Shown here in pieces: positions 17,835 to 26,183 of a DNA stretch of 63,606 nt. The notes beneath the pieces were generated by a model that made no database searches, was not told where the DNA came from, and was given only the letters and a program-made list of their open reading frames with translations. A program made the position numbers and the translations under genes. Source of the stretch: Flavobacterium segetis (lineage in GTDB: Bacteria; Bacteroidota; Bacteroidia; Flavobacteriales; Flavobacteriaceae); assembly GCF_900129575.1 (NCBI RefSeq), contig NZ_FQWE01000012.1:1-63606 (forward strand). The letters run 5' to 3'. Numbering within the stretch: the stretch's first letter is position 1; the number at the start of each line of letters is the position of its first letter.

Positions 17835-18563
17835 CTCATCATCAATTAAGAGTTCCTCACGTCTTAATCGCAGGAAAATTTGTGCTACAGCTATTGTATC
17901 TTTTTCACAATAAGTGACTATACGGTCAATGTCCTTTTCTACATAAAATACATGACCAACTTGACTGCCGTCAATATCTCCTTTTGGTGAGGGAATTCCT
18001 AATATTTTAGTTAATAATTTAAGAGAAGTGTAATGTTTATAATCTCCAAACTTCCATAATTCTAAAGTATCTAAATGCGGAATTTCCCAGGGTTTTTTTC
18101 CAAATAGATTTAGTTTATTCGGAATCACTATTTGATTTATAATCATTCGTCGCGCCAGAAAAGGAATATCAAATTCCTTAGCATTATGACCACATAAAAC
18201 GTGTTGTGGCTGATTGAAATGAGTATTGAGCAAATTATTAAAATCCAGTAAAATTTTCTTTTCTTCTCCAAAAAAAGAAGTGACTCTGAAGTTTCGAATA
18301 TCATTTTTAATGGTAAAATAACCCACAGAAATACAAACGATTTTACCAAACTCAGCCCAAATACCAGCTCTGTCATAAAATGCTGCGGCAGTGAATTCAT
18401 CTTTTCGCTGGTACTGCGTTTTGTGTTCCCATAAATGTTGCATCTCAAGATCCAAAGCATTGAAATCCGCAGATTCAGGAACAGTTTCGATATCTAAGAA
18501 AAGAATGTTATTGAGGTTTACTTTTTCAATCATACTTATAGCACGCAGATGACGCGGATTCAA
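17820..18563 (-). CDS. 3'-5' exonuclease of the PolB exonuclease family
   Basis: The protein has the DEDD exonuclease motifs: LFLDIETVPE (motif I), GHNAKEFDIPFLARR (motif II) and TYCEKDTIAVAQIFLR (motif III). The length of 247 residues and the lack of any polymerase domain match the stand-alone exonucleases related to the proofreading domain of DNA polymerase B (RNase H fold). The first residues MNPRHLRAIS may be an extension; an in-frame ATG at residue 11 (MIEKVNLNNILFLDIET) is an equally good start. It likely degrades single-stranded DNA or RNA in repair. Its 3' end meets the decayed membrane gene. Confidence 0.85.
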   Translation of the reverse strand: MNPRHLRAISMIEKVNLNNILFLDIETVPESADFNALDLEMQHLWEHKTQYQRKDEFTAAAFYDRAGIWAEFGKIVCISVGYFTIKNDIRNFRVTSFFGEEKKILLDFNNLLNTHFNQPQHVLCGHNAKEFDIPFLARRMIINQIVIPNKLNLFGKKPWEIPHLDTLELWKFGDYKHYTSLKLLTKILGIPSPKGDIDGSQVGHVFYVEKDIDRIVTYCEKDTIAVAQIFLRLRREELLIDDEIIHV

Positions 18564-18641
18564 AAAAGATTAGACAAATTCAGATTTTCAAATATAAATA
18601 AAAAATACTAATTAGATGATAGAAGTCAATTTTTGCTAATT

Positions 18642-19112
18642 TTAAAATAAACTTTGTTGAGAAGTTGGATTTTCATGGTCCAATAGCCATTTCTTTCGCC
18701 ACAATCCCCCAGCGTAGCCAGTAAGCGAGCCATCTGAGCCAATGATGCGGTGGCAGGGAACAACTATCCAAAGTGGGTTTTTTCCATTGGCAGAAGCTAC
18801 AGCTCGAATAGCCTTTACATCTCCTAAATTTTTTGATTGTTCTAAATAGGTTCTTGTTTTTCCAAAAGGTATTTCTAGCAGTTCTTTCCAGACTTTCTGC
18901 TGAAAATCAGTTCCTTTAGGCTGTAATTTTAAATCAAAATCTTTTCTTAGACCATCAAAATATTCGTTTAGTTGCTGTACTGCTTGTTGTAATTCTGGTG
19001 GAATTATTACTGAAATAGTACTGTTGTCAGAAATAGAAATGGAAGAAATTCCATTTTTATCTCCTGTTATTATAGCTATTCCTAAAGGAGTTTTAACATA
19101 AACTGTTTGCAT
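18642..19112 (-). CDS. ogt: Methylated-DNA--protein-cysteine methyltransferase
   Basis: This is an alkyl-transfer repair protein that removes O6-methyl from guanine onto its own cysteine. The acceptor motif PCHR is present in WIVVPCHRIIGSDGSLTGYAGG, and the helix-turn-helix segment FQQKVWKELLEIPFGKTRTY precedes it. The start chosen is the ATG at 19110-19112 (MQTVYVKTPLG), which begins the conserved N-terminal domain. An upstream in-frame ATG at 19142 would add ten hydrophobic residues encoded by a U-rich stretch that belongs to the preceding terminator. The length of about 156 residues is that of Ogt rather than Ada. Confidence 0.93.
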   Translation of the reverse strand: MQTVYVKTPLGIAIITGDKNGISSISISDNSTISVIIPPELQQAVQQLNEYFDGLRKDFDLKLQPKGTDFQQKVWKELLEIPFGKTRTYLEQSKNLGDVKAIRAVASANGKNPLWIVVPCHRIIGSDGSLTGYAGGLWRKKWLLDHENPTSQQSLF

Positions 19113-19140
19113 AATAAGAAATATAAAAAAAATATAAAAC

Positions 19141-19172
19141 ATAAAAAAGCCACTCGATAAAGCGACTGGCTT
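19141..19172 (-). terminator. Terminator after the cytochrome c gene
   Basis: AAGCCACTCG (19147-19156) pairs with CGACTGGCTT (19163-19172) with one mismatch. On the minus strand the stem is followed by a run of T, so it ends the cytochrome c transcript just before the ogt start. Confidence 0.8.
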
Positions 19173-19200
19173 GATTGTTAAAATAGGACTTAATTAATAC

Positions 19201-19590
19201 CTAATTCAAAGTAGAATAAACATAAGCTTCTAATCCTTTTAGTTCCTCATCAGTCATAGCTTTAGTAATTACAAAATTAGCTTTCATCACCTCGTATTGG
19301 CTTGGATCAACAATAGGCTCACCTTCACCTTTCAAAAAAGTAACCATATCAGCTCCTTTATCTTTATAGATTTTAGCAATATCTTGTAAACTAGGCCCGA
19401 TAGCTTTCTTGTTTACTTGGTGGCAGGAAACACAATTTCCTTTTCCATTGAATATTTCCTCACCTAATGCCGCCGGAGTTTGAGCTATTTCTTCAGTAGT
19501 TGTAGGGTATAAAGGTTCTACTACTTTTGATTCCTCTTTTTTACAAGAAGCTAAAGCTAAAATGGCGAATATATACAATGTCTTTTTCAT
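19201..19590 (-). CDS. Lipoprotein c-type cytochrome
   Basis: The haem-binding motif CVSCH is in GNCVSCHQVNKKAIGPSL, and the axial methionine is likely in YEVMKANF. The start at 19590 gives MKKTLYIFAILALASCKKEE, a clear lipoprotein signal with the lipidated cysteine in LASC. A longer frame from 19662 would spoil this signal. The mature protein is a single-haem class I cytochrome of about 115 residues, tethered to a membrane and working as a small electron carrier or oxidase partner. No oxidase genes are adjacent. Confidence 0.9.
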   Translation of the reverse strand: MKKTLYIFAILALASCKKEESKVVEPLYPTTTEEIAQTPAALGEEIFNGKGNCVSCHQVNKKAIGPSLQDIAKIYKDKGADMVTFLKGEGEPIVDPSQYEVMKANFVITKAMTDEELKGLEAYVYSTLN

Positions 19591-19662
19591 GGTTTTTAAG
19601 TTTAGAATTACGGTGTAATTTACAAAAAATTTACCATTCAATGTAATAGGGAGGAACAACAT

Positions 19663-20176
19663 TATTTAAAGTACAATAAACAATCATTTGAATACGATGA
19701 TGTATTGGTGGAACCGATATTATTGTGAAAATCTGTGAATGCCTTTTAAATCTGTAAAAAGTATATTTCTAATTTAAACTATTAGGGTTTGTGTTTGATG
19801 ATGTTTTTACAAACATCATCAAACTACTTTTTTAACGTTGAAATAAGTTTCTTTTTTGGAAAAATGTTTTACCATCCTTTTTGTAGAATTAATAATTTTT
19901 AAAAGCACCTACCTTTTAAAAATTTATATTTTCTTTTAGATGATGCAATTGAGCTGAAAAATCATTTCTTTTGCTTGGTTTGTAACACTATTTATCGTGT
20001 GACATTAGTTTAGAAATATTATTTCCATAGGTTTTTTAATTTTGTCTCATCCTAAATCATCAAACATAAATAATTAATTTAAAATTTTTGAGGTAGCTTT
20101 TGCAAATGCAAAAAATTAAATATTATCTTAGAAAAGTGCTCTTAAATTTTGTAATTACTTTAACTGTTTAAAACAC
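19663..20176. other. Long intergenic region with one strong hairpin
   Basis: About 510 bp without a recognisable gene on either strand. The only striking element is the perfect 14-bp hairpin at 19793-19824. The rest is AT-rich. Confidence 0.5.
19793..19834 (+). terminator. Orphan perfect hairpin followed by a T-run
   Basis: GTTTGATGATGTTT at 19793-19806 pairs perfectly with 19811-19824 around a four-base loop and is followed by TACTTTTTTAA. The polarity is that of a plus-strand terminator, yet no plus-strand gene precedes it; the nearest gene upstream is transcribed the other way. It could end a small RNA or an antisense transcript. Confidence 0.55.
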
Positions 20177-20208
20177 TTTGTACCAATTGCTTTTCTTAAA
20201 TTTACATT

Positions 20209-20337
20209 ATGGATGTACAAGAAGTTATCGCTTATATTTTACTAGGAGTTTCACTTGCTTTTCTTGTAAAAAAATTCTTTTTTAAGAAGAAAAAATCAGG
20301 AAAGGATTGTGGTACGGACGACTGTGGTTGCCATTAA
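20209..20337 (+). CDS. FeoB-associated cysteine-rich membrane peptide
   Basis: This 42-residue peptide has one membrane helix (IAYILLGVSLAFLVKKFFF), a lysine-rich stretch and a cysteine-histidine tail DCGTDDCGCH. This is the pattern of small proteins named after their common position beside FeoB. Here no FeoB is nearby; instead it converges on the ZIP transporter gene, with the two stop regions overlapping by 4 bp (20334-20337). The tail could bind a transition metal. It fits the metal-transport theme of the locus. Confidence 0.8.
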   Translation: MDVQEVIAYILLGVSLAFLVKKFFFKKKKSGKDCGTDDCGCH

Positions 20338-21152
20338 CCTAGTGCCACATCTAGCATCATCATAATAATAAATCCTCCCACAAATCCTAATGTCGCAATA
20401 TCAGTATTTTTATCTTGTTGCGTTTCTGGAATTACCTCTTCTACCACTACAAATATCATAGCGCCTGCGGCAAAAGCCAAAGCGTAAGGTAAAATAGGCG
20501 TAAAAAATGTCACTGCAAAAGCGCCTAGGACCGCCGCTATAGGTTCCACAATTGCTGATGATTGTCCGTACATAAAACTCTTCCATCTGCTCATTCCCAT
20601 TCGTCGTAGCGGCATTGCAACTGCGATTCCTTCAGGAAAATTTTGAATTCCAATGCCCATTGCTAGCGTTACAGCTCCAGCAATTGAAGCTTCTGGAATT
20701 CCAGCAGCCACACCTCCAAAAAGCACTCCAACGGCCAAACCTTCTGGGATATTATGCAACGTAATGGCAGAAACTAATAATGTTGTACGTTGCCATGGCG
20801 ATTTAATTCCCTCGCTGACTTTAAAATTGATATGTATGTGTGGCAATACTTTGTCAATCCCAAAAATGAAAAGTGCTCCTAAAAAAAATCCGATTGCTGC
20901 AGGCATTACTTTCGCAAAACCTTCGCCGCCTGTCATTTCTATGGCTGGAGCCAATAAACTCCAGAAACTGGCAGCAACCATAACTCCTCCTGTAAAACCA
21001 AGCATTCCGTCAAGGACCGTTCGATTCATGGTTTTGAATAAAAACACAAATGATGCACCAAGCGCGGTTAGAAACCAAGTGAACAAGCTCGCATATAGAG
21101 CAGCTAAAATGGGATCAATACTTGAAAAATAATCGATAATGGATTGAAACAT
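20334..21152 (-). CDS. ZIP family metal transporter (GufA/ZupT-like)
   Basis: ZIP proteins import zinc, iron, manganese or related ions across the inner membrane. The two metal-binding helices are visible as TLHNIPEGLAVGVLFGG and GIQNFPEGIAVAMPLRRM, both carrying the HN/NxPEG signature. The length of 272 residues and about eight helices match the GufA group. The gene starts 2 bp after the stop of the DtxR-family regulator gene and is therefore co-transcribed with it. A link to manganese or iron is inferred from that pairing and from the neighbouring Nramp gene. Confidence 0.92.
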   Translation of the reverse strand: MFQSIIDYFSSIDPILAALYASLFTWFLTALGASFVFLFKTMNRTVLDGMLGFTGGVMVAASFWSLLAPAIEMTGGEGFAKVMPAAIGFFLGALFIFGIDKVLPHIHINFKVSEGIKSPWQRTTLLVSAITLHNIPEGLAVGVLFGGVAAGIPEASIAGAVTLAMGIGIQNFPEGIAVAMPLRRMGMSRWKSFMYGQSSAIVEPIAAVLGAFAVTFFTPILPYALAFAAGAMIFVVVEEVIPETQQDKNTDIATLGFVGGFIIMMMLDVALG

Positions 21153-21154
21153 AA

Positions 21155-21802
21155 TTATTGTATATAAATATTACTAGCTATTTTATTTGAAATCGTAATC
21201 TCCTTTAATCCAACTCGAATTCTAAAAGAATTATCGAAACTTTCCTTTTCTATAATCTCAATTAGTGAACCTAAGGCAATTTCTTGCTTGTCTAAGTACT
21301 TTAAAAACTCAGATGACGTGTCTTTTACACCTACGCAAATTCCAGTTTGCTTTTTTTCAAGTTCAGAAAGTAATCGTTTCTCCATTTTTACTATTCTCCC
21401 ATTTGCATCCGGAATGGGATCACCATGCGGATCTTCCGTAGGATTTCCTAAAAAATCATCGAGTTTATTAATTAATTTCTCTGATTTTATGTGTTCTAAT
21501 TGTTCTGCAACATCATGTACCTCGTCCCAAGAAAAATCTAGTTTTTCGACTAAAAAACATTCCCAGAGGCGATGTTTTCTAACAATCATTTTAGCGGCTA
21601 GTCTTCCAGATTCTGTCAGTGAAACGCCTTGATATTTTATATAATTAATTAAATCTTTCTCTGCTAATTTTTTTAACATATCTGTTACTGATGAGGCTTT
21701 CGTATCCATTTTTTCGGCGATCGAATTAGTGCTGACCGCAGTTTCTGAAATTACTGTAAGATGATATATAGTTTTGAGATAATTCTCTTCTGAGTAAGTC
21801 AT
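21155..21802 (-). CDS. DtxR/MntR-family metal-dependent repressor
   Basis: The protein has an N-terminal winged helix (SEENYLKTIYHLTVISETAVSTNSIAEKMDTKASSVTDMLKKLAEKDLI), a helical dimerisation region with metal ligand candidates (VRKHRLWECFLVEKLDFSWDEVHDVAEQLEH), and a C-terminal FeoA/SH3-like domain. The HRLWE and EQLEH motifs are those of DtxR-type regulators that bind iron or manganese. The start at 21802 (MTYSEENYL) gives the usual N terminus; a frame extension to 21847 adds 15 residues. The regulator is co-transcribed with ZIP. A matching palindrome at 23883-23898 between the Nramp and TonB-receptor genes is its likely operator. Confidence 0.92.
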   Translation of the reverse strand: MTYSEENYLKTIYHLTVISETAVSTNSIAEKMDTKASSVTDMLKKLAEKDLINYIKYQGVSLTESGRLAAKMIVRKHRLWECFLVEKLDFSWDEVHDVAEQLEHIKSEKLINKLDDFLGNPTEDPHGDPIPDANGRIVKMEKRLLSELEKKQTGICVGVKDTSSEFLKYLDKQEIALGSLIEIIEKESFDNSFRIRVGLKEITISNKIASNIYIQ

Positions 21803-21860
21803 GTGATTTATGATTTTTAATTTTTGTCGCGAAGTTTCGGGATTCATTTCTGATTATTTT

Positions 21861-21948
21861 TTAGCCCGGATAGTAGTAAAAATCCTTTTTAAATTTGCGT
21901 CCTTTAGCAAATTCAAAAAGATTGTAACGGATAGCTGGATAAAGCTCC
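21861..21948. repeat. Dispersed palindromic repeat, copy 1 (TAGCCC...GCTCC family)
   Basis: The segment begins TTAGCCCGGATAGTAGT and ends ACGGATAGCTGGATAAAGCTCC. In between, ATTTGC pairs with GCAAAT and CTTTTT with AAAAAG, forming a long imperfect hairpin. I recognise the type from flavobacterial genomes, where it is common between genes. It lies between the Nramp and regulator genes, may terminate the Nramp transcript, and recurs at 34048-34171 and 39921-40058. Confidence 0.65.
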
Positions 21949-21955
21949 AAGAAAA

Positions 21956-23827
21956 TTAATTTTTTACAATTAACAATGGAATAGAGATTTTATGTCTCAA
22001 TTTATCGACAGTAGTTCCAAAAATTAAATCTTTAAATCCGGTGTGGCCGTGTGTTCCCATAACCAATATATCAAAATTTTCTTTGTTAATAATTGTTGGA
22101 ATTGTTTTCGCTGGATCTCCAAAACCTAGTTTTGTATTAACCGTAAATCCTTTTTCTGTCAACATTTCTTTGTATTCGTTTAATAATTTCGCGTCAATTA
22201 ATGTCTCATGATCATCTACTTTTTCACCGTGAATCATTGCTCCAACTGTTTCTACAATATGAATTAAGGTATATTCAGCGGCTTTACCGCCTAACTCAAA
22301 AGCAGTATTTAACGCGACTTCGTCTGAGTCTGAAAAATCTACAGTAACAGCGATATTTTTTTGTGTAAAAGTTCCCGATTCAGAAAATTTTAATTTTAAA
22401 TTATGAGGTGAGTGATTTTGAATATCGATTTTAGTCTTAGAAACAAAAGGTTTAAATATAATATACAATAGCAAAACTAGAAAAGCGAATGCCAGCGGAA
22501 CAACGGTTAACCATAAGACAATGGGGTTTTCAGAAATTTCTAACCAACCCTTTATTTCATCATAAACTAACTTGGCGTTTAGAGATACAATAATTAACGC
22601 TACCGTCCAACCGGCAATTTGGGTAGTGCGACTGATATGAAATCCTTTCATTTTAGATTTATCACTTACAAAATGAATCAACGGAATAATAGCAAATCCT
22701 AATTGTAAACTTAAAATTACTTGGCTCAAAATCAGCAATTTTCCCGTAACTCCTTCACCAAAAATACTAATAACAATCACAGCGGGAATAATAGCAATTA
22801 ATCGCGTTATAATGCGTCGCACCCACGGTTGTATTCGTAAATTAAGATAGCCTTCCATGATAATTTGGCCTGCTAATGTTCCGGTAACTGTGGAACTTTG
22901 ACCAGCAGCTATTAAGGCAACTGCAAATAAAATGGGTGCCCATTGCGTTCCTAAAATAGGTGCTAAAAACTTGTGTGCGTCTTGAATTTCGGCAACTTCG
23001 TACATTCCGCTTTTATAAAATGTGGCTGCTGCCAATATTAAAATAGCAGCATTTACAAAAAATGCCAAATTCAAAGCAATGGTCGAATCAATAAAATTAT
23101 ATTTTATAGCTTGCTTAATTCCTTTGGGCGTTCGATCAAATTTTCTAGTTTGCACCAGTGAGGAATGTAAGTATAAATTGTGCGGCATTACGGTTGCACC
23201 AATAATTCCAATAGCAATATACAACGCAGCTTCATTGGGCATAGAAGGAATTAAGCCGTACAAAACTTTATCTAATTCTGGCTGGGCGAAGAACATTTCG
23301 AAAATAAATGAAACTCCAATTATCAATACTAAAACGATGATAAATGCCTCCATTTTTCGAATTCCTTTATTGATCAAAAACAATAGTAGAAAAGTATCTA
23401 AAACTGTAATTATTACGCCTTCAATTAATGGAATATCAAACAATAAATTAATACCAATTGCCATTCCTAGTACCTCCGCAAGATCACAAGCCGCAATAGC
23501 AACTTCGGCGAGAAAATAAAGAATATAATTGATAAATTTAGAGTAAGTAGCTCGAGAAGCTTGCGCTAAATCGAGTTGGGTTACAATTCCTAAACGCGCA
23601 CTAAAACTTTGAAGTAACAGTGCCATGATGTTACTCATTAATAAAACCCATAGTAAAGCATAGCCAAACTGGCTTCCGCCAGCAATGTCTGTTGCCCAAT
23701 TTCCAGGATCCATATAGCCCACACTTATTAAATAGGCAGGACCAAAAAAGGCAAGAATCTTTCTAAAAACTGATTTTTTATTTTCTGTTGAGACCGACTC
23801 GTGAACCTCTTCTAATGATTTACCCAT
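21956..23827 (-). CDS. mntH: Nramp divalent metal transporter fused to a universal stress protein domain
   Basis: Residues 20-460 are a complete Nramp proton-coupled manganese/iron importer: the metal-binding motif DPGN is at residues 40-43 and the second motif MPHNLYLHSS near residue 216. About eleven helices are present. Residues 470-623 form a cytoplasmic UspA domain, ending VMGTHGHTGFKDLIFGTTVDKLRHKISIPLLIV, with the ATP-binding Gx2Gx9G(S/T)-like segment around MGTHGHTG. The extra domain may sense nucleotide or metal stress and gate the transporter; that is inference. It is divergent from the TonB-receptor gene, and both would be controlled by the palindrome at 23883-23898. Confidence 0.93.
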   Translation of the reverse strand: MGKSLEEVHESVSTENKKSVFRKILAFFGPAYLISVGYMDPGNWATDIAGGSQFGYALLWVLLMSNIMALLLQSFSARLGIVTQLDLAQASRATYSKFINYILYFLAEVAIAACDLAEVLGMAIGINLLFDIPLIEGVIITVLDTFLLLFLINKGIRKMEAFIIVLVLIIGVSFIFEMFFAQPELDKVLYGLIPSMPNEAALYIAIGIIGATVMPHNLYLHSSLVQTRKFDRTPKGIKQAIKYNFIDSTIALNLAFFVNAAILILAAATFYKSGMYEVAEIQDAHKFLAPILGTQWAPILFAVALIAAGQSSTVTGTLAGQIIMEGYLNLRIQPWVRRIITRLIAIIPAVIVISIFGEGVTGKLLILSQVILSLQLGFAIIPLIHFVSDKSKMKGFHISRTTQIAGWTVALIIVSLNAKLVYDEIKGWLEISENPIVLWLTVVPLAFAFLVLLLYIIFKPFVSKTKIDIQNHSPHNLKLKFSESGTFTQKNIAVTVDFSDSDEVALNTAFELGGKAAEYTLIHIVETVGAMIHGEKVDDHETLIDAKLLNEYKEMLTEKGFTVNTKLGFGDPAKTIPTIINKENFDILVMGTHGHTGFKDLIFGTTVDKLRHKISIPLLIVKN

Positions 23828-23882
23828 TTTTAACTATTTACAGCAAATATAAATATGTTTTTTTGTTTTATCCAATATAATT

Positions 23883-23898
23883 TTTAGATTTGTCTAAA
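23883..23898. promoter_or_regulatory. Probable DtxR/MntR-type operator
   Basis: TTTAGATTTGTCTAAA is a palindrome with perfect 6-bp arms. Its layout is very close to known DtxR-family sites of other bacteria (TTAGGnnnnCCTAA type). It lies in the 103-bp region between the divergent Nramp and TonB-receptor genes, and a DtxR-family regulator is encoded 2 kb away. A half-site TCTAAAAA follows near 23916. Confidence 0.7.
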
Positions 23899-23930
23899 TT
23901 ATAAATATATTCACATCTAAAAATTAAATA

Positions 23931-26183
23931 TTGAAAAATCTATTACTGCTTTTTTGCACACTATTCAGCATCATGATGACTGGTCAAACTACACTAAAAG
24001 GAAACGTTTCTGCTGATGGAATGCCTTTGCCATTAGCAAATGTTGTTATTAAAACCTTGAAAAAATCCACAGTCAGCGACTCAGAAGGGAATTTTGAGAT
24101 TATAAATTTTTCAAAAGGAACCTATGAAATTCAAGTTTCCTATACTGGTTTTAGAACAAAGACACGAATTTTCACGGTTAGCGATAGCACTGATGTCTAC
24201 TTGAATTTTGAACTTCAGGAAAATAACACTTTAGATGAAGTGGTAATTACTGGAACTTTAAAAGCAGTATCGCGTTTAGAAAGTCCTGTTCCTGTTGAAG
24301 TTTACAAACCTATTTTCTTTAAGAAAAATCCAACTGCAAATATTTTTGAAGCCTTGCAAAACGTGAATGGTGTACGTCCGCAACTGAACTGTAATGTTTG
24401 TAACACAGGAGACATTCACATCAATGGTCTTGAAGGTCCTTATACTTTAGTTTTAATTGATGGAATGCCTATTGTAAGTGGACTTTCAACGGTTTATGGA
24501 CTTTCAGGAATTCCTAATTCTTTATTGGAACGCATCGAAATTGTGAAAGGTCCAGCTTCTTCTTTATACGGAAGTGAAGCCGTGGGTGGTTTAATAAATA
24601 TCATCACTAAGAATCCGAAAAATGCTCCTCTTTTTTCTGCTGATTCATTTTTAACGGATTGGGGCGAACTCAACGTTGACGTAGGTTTTAAAGCAAATGT
24701 GACTAAAGACATCTCGATGTTAACTGGAATTAATTACTTTAACTACAGCAATCCTATTGACAACAACAATGATAATTTTACTGATTTAACCTTACAAGAT
24801 CGAATCTCTGTTTTCCAGAAATGGAATTTTAATCAAAAAAACAATAAGCAATTCTCCTTAGCAGGACGCTATTTTTATGAAGATCGTTGGGGCGGTGAAA
24901 TGCAGTGGGAGAAAAAATACCGTGGCGGAAACGAAGTATATGGCGAGAGCATCTACACCAAACGTTGGGAATTATTAGGGGCTTATGAATTGCCTATCGC
25001 TGAGAAAATGTTATTCTCTTTTTCGTATACGGATCACGACCAAAACTCGGTTTATGGAGATATTCCGTATTTAGCAAAACAGCGCATTGGTTTTGGACAA
25101 CTAACTTGGGACAAAAAACTAAACAATCACGATTTACTTTTTGGAACAGCTTTGCGCTACCAATATTACGATGATAATACGACTGCGACCGTAAAGGAGG
25201 ACATCAACTGGATTCCAAGTTTATTTGTGCAAGATGAAATAGCCTTTAATGAAAATCATAAAGTACTTCTTGGTGCTCGTTACGATTACAACCGCAACCA
25301 CGGTTCTATTTTTACTCCGAGATTAGCTTATAAATGGAAACTGAATGACAATAATATTTTGCGCTTCAATACGGGAACTGGCTTTAGAATTGTAAATTTA
25401 TTTACTGAAGAACATGCTGCTTTAACAGGTTCTCGTGATGTAATTGTGCTTGAAGAATTAAAGCCAGAGCGCTCGTTTAATGTTAACTTGAACTATTTGA
25501 CAAAACTTTACGCTCAAAATGGAACTTTTATAGGAATTGAAACAACCGCTTGGTATACTCGATTTAGCAACTCTATTATTCCTGATTACGACACAAATCC
25601 TAACCAAATTATTTATAAAAATTTAGATGGCCACGCAGTTACTAAAGGAATTAGTTCTAACGTTGACTTTGTATTCACTAATGGTTTGAAAATGATTTTG
25701 GGAGCTACTTTTATGGATGTTTCCAAGACAGAAAACAACATTACCACTAAGCAAATCTTAACAGAACAGTTCTCAGGAACTTGGGCGATTTCGTATAGAA
25801 TCAATAAATTATTCTTAGACCTAGATTATACTGGAAATATTTATGGACCGATGCGCTTGCCAACTTTAGGTCCTTTAGATCCAAGAAAAGATTACTCTCC
25901 AACGTGGAGCATTCAGAATATCCAATTTACTTTTAATAAGTTCAAGAAAATCGAAATTTATACAGGAGTGAAAAACCTTTTAAACTGGACGCCAAACAAA
26001 GGAAATCCATTTATTATTGCAAGAGCAAATGATCCATTTGATAAAAATGTACAATATGACGCGACTGGAAATGTGCAAGCCACCGCTGATAATCCATACG
26101 GCTTAACTTTTGATCCAAGTTATGTTTATGGTCCAAACCAAGGAATTAGAACTTTTCTAGGATTGCGATACACGTTGAAATAA
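23931..26183 (+). CDS. TonB-dependent outer-membrane receptor
   Basis: The protein is 750 residues. After the signal peptide comes a carboxypeptidase-like (CarboxypepD_reg) domain (TLKGNVSADGMPLPLANVVIKTL), then the TonB box region (LDEVVITGTLKAV), the plug domain (INGLEGPYTLVLIDGMPIVSGLSTVYGLSG) and a beta-barrel ending in LGLRYTLK. Two cysteines in the plug (CNVCNTGDIHI) are unusual and could coordinate metal. The start is TTG at 23931; it yields MKNLLLLFCTLFSIMMTGQ as signal peptide. The next gene overlaps the stop by 1 bp. The position next to the metal operator suggests uptake of a manganese or iron form across the outer membrane; this is inference. Confidence 0.9.
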   Translation: MKNLLLLFCTLFSIMMTGQTTLKGNVSADGMPLPLANVVIKTLKKSTVSDSEGNFEIINFSKGTYEIQVSYTGFRTKTRIFTVSDSTDVYLNFELQENNTLDEVVITGTLKAVSRLESPVPVEVYKPIFFKKNPTANIFEALQNVNGVRPQLNCNVCNTGDIHINGLEGPYTLVLIDGMPIVSGLSTVYGLSGIPNSLLERIEIVKGPASSLYGSEAVGGLINIITKNPKNAPLFSADSFLTDWGELNVDVGFKANVTKDISMLTGINYFNYSNPIDNNNDNFTDLTLQDRISVFQKWNFNQKNNKQFSLAGRYFYEDRWGGEMQWEKKYRGGNEVYGESIYTKRWELLGAYELPIAEKMLFSFSYTDHDQNSVYGDIPYLAKQRIGFGQLTWDKKLNNHDLLFGTALRYQYYDDNTTATVKEDINWIPSLFVQDEIAFNENHKVLLGARYDYNRNHGSIFTPRLAYKWKLNDNNILRFNTGTGFRIVNLFTEEHAALTGSRDVIVLEELKPERSFNVNLNYLTKLYAQNGTFIGIETTAWYTRFSNSIIPDYDTNPNQIIYKNLDGHAVTKGISSNVDFVFTNGLKMILGATFMDVSKTENNITTKQILTEQFSGTWAISYRINKLFLDLDYTGNIYGPMRLPTLGPLDPRKDYSPTWSIQNIQFTFNKFKKIEIYTGVKNLLNWTPNKGNPFIIARANDPFDKNVQYDATGNVQATADNPYGLTFDPSYVYGPNQGIRTFLGLRYTLK

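Noticed and set aside
20177..20204. Possible promoter TTTG and TAAATTTA before the small cysteine-rich peptide
   Set aside because: The spacing of 16 nt is short and the -7 element would end only 4 nt before the ATG; not convincing enough to list.
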